Made by a program: the position numbers and the translations under genes. DNA of 64,000 nucleotides from Sandaracinaceae bacterium (GTDB lineage Bacteria; Myxococcota_A; Polyangia; Polyangiales; Sandaracinaceae): contig JACKEC010000027.1 of assembly GCA_020633195.1 (NCBI GenBank), positions 1 through 64,000 of the forward strand, read 5' to 3'. Below are positions 61,677-64,000 of the stretch, piece after piece. Position 1 is the first letter of the stretch, and every line of letters starts with the position of its first letter. The notes beneath the pieces were generated by a model. The model was not told the origin of the DNA. It was given only the letters and a program-made list of their open reading frames with translations, and searched no databases.

Positions 61677-64000
61677 GCGCGACCTCCTTGCAGCTGTTGC
61701 TCTTCCTCGCTTCGCCGGTGATCGGCCAACCGGAGGATCGATTCGAGCCACGCGAGGCCCCACCAGCCATATCGTTCGACCAGGCGCCAGAATCGCTCGG
61801 CTACACCGGAGTCGAGACGCGCGAGCTCGTGCGCGCTCGAGGCGTTCAGGCGCACACCCTCGTAGTCCCAGCCCACCTCCACGGGAGAGGGGTCGGGCAC
61901 CCAAGGAGCCAAAGGGCGACACCTGCCGTGATGAGAAGCGACCAGGTGGAGGACCAGGTCCCAGTCGTTTGCGCGGGACGGCAGCTCGTCACCAGCGCGC
62001 TGCATCAGCGCCAGCGACATCACCTCGTGGCGAGCACCCGGCGGATAGCCCGACCGCTCGAGGGCTCGTCGACGCGCGCGCCAGTCGCTCAAGGAGGTCG
62101 CGGACTTGGCGAGGGGTTCTGACTGCACGAGCGTCTTGAACTCACTGCCGCCCTGGAGCAGGCGTTGAAACCTCGGGTCCACTTTGCCCACGTCGTGCCA
62201 GCGCGCGGCCATCACCAGATCGTCCGCGACCTCTCCGGAGAGACCCAGTCGGGCCGCGAACCCGCCAGACACCTGACCGACGCCCACCAGGTGATCGGTC
62301 AGGGAAACAGCCACCCCAGTGAAGGACGCTTGATCGTCCTCGGTGCTCACCTCCGCTCCGTCGAGGTCGACGCGTCGGCGAAGGCTGATCAGGAAGTACT
62401 CTCCGGCAGACGCCAGCGGTCCGCGTGGCAATCGCTCCACCCGAAGGGAGCGCCGGTCAGAGCTCTCCCGAAGGATCTGAAGCAGGGCCGCCGCTTCGCT
62501 GGAGCGCTCCGCATCGGGTAGCTGTGCGAGCCATTCACTGACCTGTGCGCGGTCATCGAGGGACTCGGTGGACTGTGGATCCTCCGGCGCGATCCCGTTC
62601 GTGTCCCACGAAACACCGAAGAGCCGACTCACGATGTCCTCATGAAGGCGAAGGACGGCACGACCGCGCTGCCGAAGGATGGCGAGCTCGGCAACATCCG
62701 AGACCGGCTCCGTGGCGGCGGGACTCCAGGTGCCGTGCGCGATCCCGCCGTAGGTCGCGGGAACGACGATCGTATCGCCGGGCCGCAGCTCCGATGCGCT
62801 CACGATCTCGGACCGGTCACCTCGCCAGACGATCGCAGCCCGGGCCTCCCCGTCTCGCTCACGCCACTCGTCTTGAGCGATATCCTGCCTCGCACCCTCG
62901 ACGTCCGTGATCGTCGGCTCGGAGCGGCCATCCAGCCATCGCTTGGCGGCCGCGAAGGGAACCGACATCGCCTCTCGGCTCACCGGCGGGAGGGCCTGGA
63001 CAGCACCAAGGCAGACGGCTCTTGCGCCCTCATCGTCGAGCGCACGCGCGAGGGTGCCTGCCACGAGATCCGCTCGCCAGACGACTTGCACATCTGCGGG
63101 ACCGCTCCTAGGCCCGTGCAGCCAGAGGGCAACGTCCGGGTCGGGTGTCGGTTTGGGCGACGTCTGAACCCAGGCGTCGAGATGACTCGGCAGCATCACG
63201 GGGGCGCTGGGACGGGGAGCGAGCAGCGGCGTATCTTCCGGCGCGACGGGGAGGGTCATGGCTCGAAGCCCGAAGTCCAGGGGGCCTGCCGCTGCGAGCC
63301 GAGACAGCCATCGCCACGTCTCCCCCAGCGCTTCGCCGTAGACGGGGTCGTCCGACAGCGTGTCCTTCTGCGCGATCACGGTGGCCCGCGCACCCTCGGT
63401 GCATTCGCCGAGGCGATCGAGGCGACCGAACCGCTGGCGTAGCGCGTCGAGGCTGGCGCACTCCGTGACCAACCCGTCGAAGTCGAAGTCTGCCCCGGCC
63501 TCGATGCATTGTGTCGCGACGATGACGACTGGCTGCTCGTCAGCTCGCCGAACCCGCCCAGCGCGAATTCGATCGAGGACGCCTCGCTCGAGCGCGTCAC
63601 GATCGACTGGACGCATGCGGCCGGTGAGGAGGTGGACGGCAGCCCCATCCAAGCTGCGACTCAGGCGGTCGCGGAGCTCGCGGGCAGCCGCGACCCGGTT
63701 CACGACAACCGCCACTGTCGCGCCTGGCCGCGACGCCAGTCCCTTCACCTGCTTCTCGACGTCGGCCTGAAAGGCGCGTGCCGTGGACTCGATGAGGGTA
63801 GTCGGCTTGCTGGCTTGCAGGCGCTTCGCGAGGAGCGGGTGCGCTTCGTCGTCTTGGTCGAGCTCGAAGGTGCGTTCGCGGGAGGCGCCCGAGGTAGCCG
63901 ACATCTCGACGACGCAGAACGGGGTGGGCAAGGGTCGAGCCGACCACCCCCGATAACGACCGTGCACCGAAGCCAGCGTCTCCCGGAAGGGCTGGGAGAG
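61673..64000 (-). CDS. cas3: Cas3 helicase-nuclease, type I-G architecture (5' end outside window)
   Basis: 776 codons open to the right edge, so the start and the N-terminal helicase motifs lie outside. Visible first is FCVVEMSATSG (motif III SAT). Then come VVVNRVAAARELRDRL, VIVATQCIEAGADFDFDGLV (motif V) and DALRQRFGRLDRLGE (motif VI). After a long linker the C-terminal part is an HD nuclease with MAARWHDVGKVDPRFQ (HD), GARHEVMSLAL and VASHHGRCRP. HD at the C-terminus after the helicase is the type I-G order; in most other type I systems HD comes first. It unwinds and degrades DNA marked by Cascade. It is coupled to the next gene by ATGA. Confidence 0.88.
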   Translation of the reverse strand, partial: LSQPFRETLASVHGRYRGWSARPLPTPFCVVEMSATSGASRERTFELDQDDEAHPLLAKRLQASKPTTLIESTARAFQADVEKQVKGLASRPGATVAVVVNRVAAARELRDRLSRSLDGAAVHLLTGRMRPVDRDALERGVLDRIRAGRVRRADEQPVVIVATQCIEAGADFDFDGLVTECASLDALRQRFGRLDRLGECTEGARATVIAQKDTLSDDPVYGEALGETWRWLSRLAAAGPLDFGLRAMTLPVAPEDTPLLAPRPSAPVMLPSHLDAWVQTSPKPTPDPDVALWLHGPRSGPADVQVVWRADLVAGTLARALDDEGARAVCLGAVQALPPVSREAMSVPFAAAKRWLDGRSEPTITDVEGARQDIAQDEWRERDGEARAAIVWRGDRSEIVSASELRPGDTIVVPATYGGIAHGTWSPAATEPVSDVAELAILRQRGRAVLRLHEDIVSRLFGVSWDTNGIAPEDPQSTESLDDRAQVSEWLAQLPDAERSSEAAALLQILRESSDRRSLRVERLPRGPLASAGEYFLISLRRRVDLDGAEVSTEDDQASFTGVAVSLTDHLVGVGQVSGGFAARLGLSGEVADDLVMAARWHDVGKVDPRFQRLLQGGSEFKTLVQSEPLAKSATSLSDWRARRRALERSGYPPGARHEVMSLALMQRAGDELPSRANDWDLVLHLVASHHGRCRPLAPWVPDPSPVEVGWDYEGVRLNASSAHELARLDSGVAERFWRLVERYGWWGLAWLESILRLADHRRSEEEQQLQGGRA

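Overview
The window is about 72% G+C by eye. It is packed with short-gapped genes and many lipoproteins that carry Asp/Ala/Gly-rich linkers after the lipobox. It also holds Cys-rich repeat lipoproteins, a Ser/Thr kinase with the HRDVTPGN variant, an FHA/sigma-54 activator, RCC1-type and VIT/vWA surface proteins. Together these point to a myxobacterium, most likely a Polyangiales/Sandaracinaceae-like organism. That placement is inference from gene style, not from a marker gene. No gene-free stretch exceeds 300 bases, and I found no rRNA, tRNA or CRISPR array.

Layout. 1-7.2 kb (minus strand): a run of genes reading HAD-cupin fusion, DUF6891 protein, dimethylargininase, DUF1801 protein, a propeller-like unknown, a Tat-exported PhoD phosphatase and a radical SAM enzyme cut by the left edge. 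7.3-13.6 kb: a small lipoprotein, a large propeller/VIT/vWA lipoprotein, an inverted-repeat element, and a divergent old-yellow-enzyme/LysR pair around a perfect dyad. 13.6-24 kb: an ABC1/UbiB kinase, a thioredoxin-like protein, a Cys-rich lipoprotein, SthA, a Nudix hydrolase, an alkylation-repair pair (Ada-AraC-AlkA fusion plus Ogt), a repeat-rich Cys lipoprotein, and a 169-bp MITE-like inverted repeat that overlaps the stop codon of another Cys lipoprotein. 24-34.7 kb: an outer-membrane barrel coupled to a PPC-repeat lipoprotein, FxsA, a CCxxF protein, a Ser/Thr kinase, a three-gene two-component operon with ATGA overlaps, and a TMTC-like glycosyltransferase.

34.7-44.3 kb (minus strand) is the most interesting region. 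A BlaI-family repressor and an M56 (BlaR1-like) membrane protease head an operon encoding a complete tripartite heavy-metal RND efflux pump (TolC-type channel, His-rich adaptor, CusA/CzcA-type pump). The protease has no penicillin-binding domain. It has a Cys/His cluster in its predicted extracytoplasmic loop, so I infer that it senses metal. A HupE/UreJ permease and a second ABC1 kinase lie just upstream. The repressor's promoter has a TTGACA box inside a perfect inverted repeat.

44.3-60.6 kb: PLD, RCC1, GH43, TPR and HExxH lipoproteins, NnrS, a DnaK / FHA-sigma54 activator / RlmI operon, a 2-oxoglutarate oxygenase, small membrane proteins and an HNH endonuclease. 60.7-64 kb: lower G+C, and the 3' end of a type I-G-like CRISPR-Cas operon (Cas3 with a C-terminal HD domain, then a Cas8/Csb3-like subunit). 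It runs off the right edge.

Two genome-level habits stand out. Coupled genes repeatedly overlap by four bases (ATGA, GTGA and at least one TTGA). Several exported-protein genes have a TATAAT-like hexamer exactly six bases before the start codon, which suggests leaderless mRNAs.
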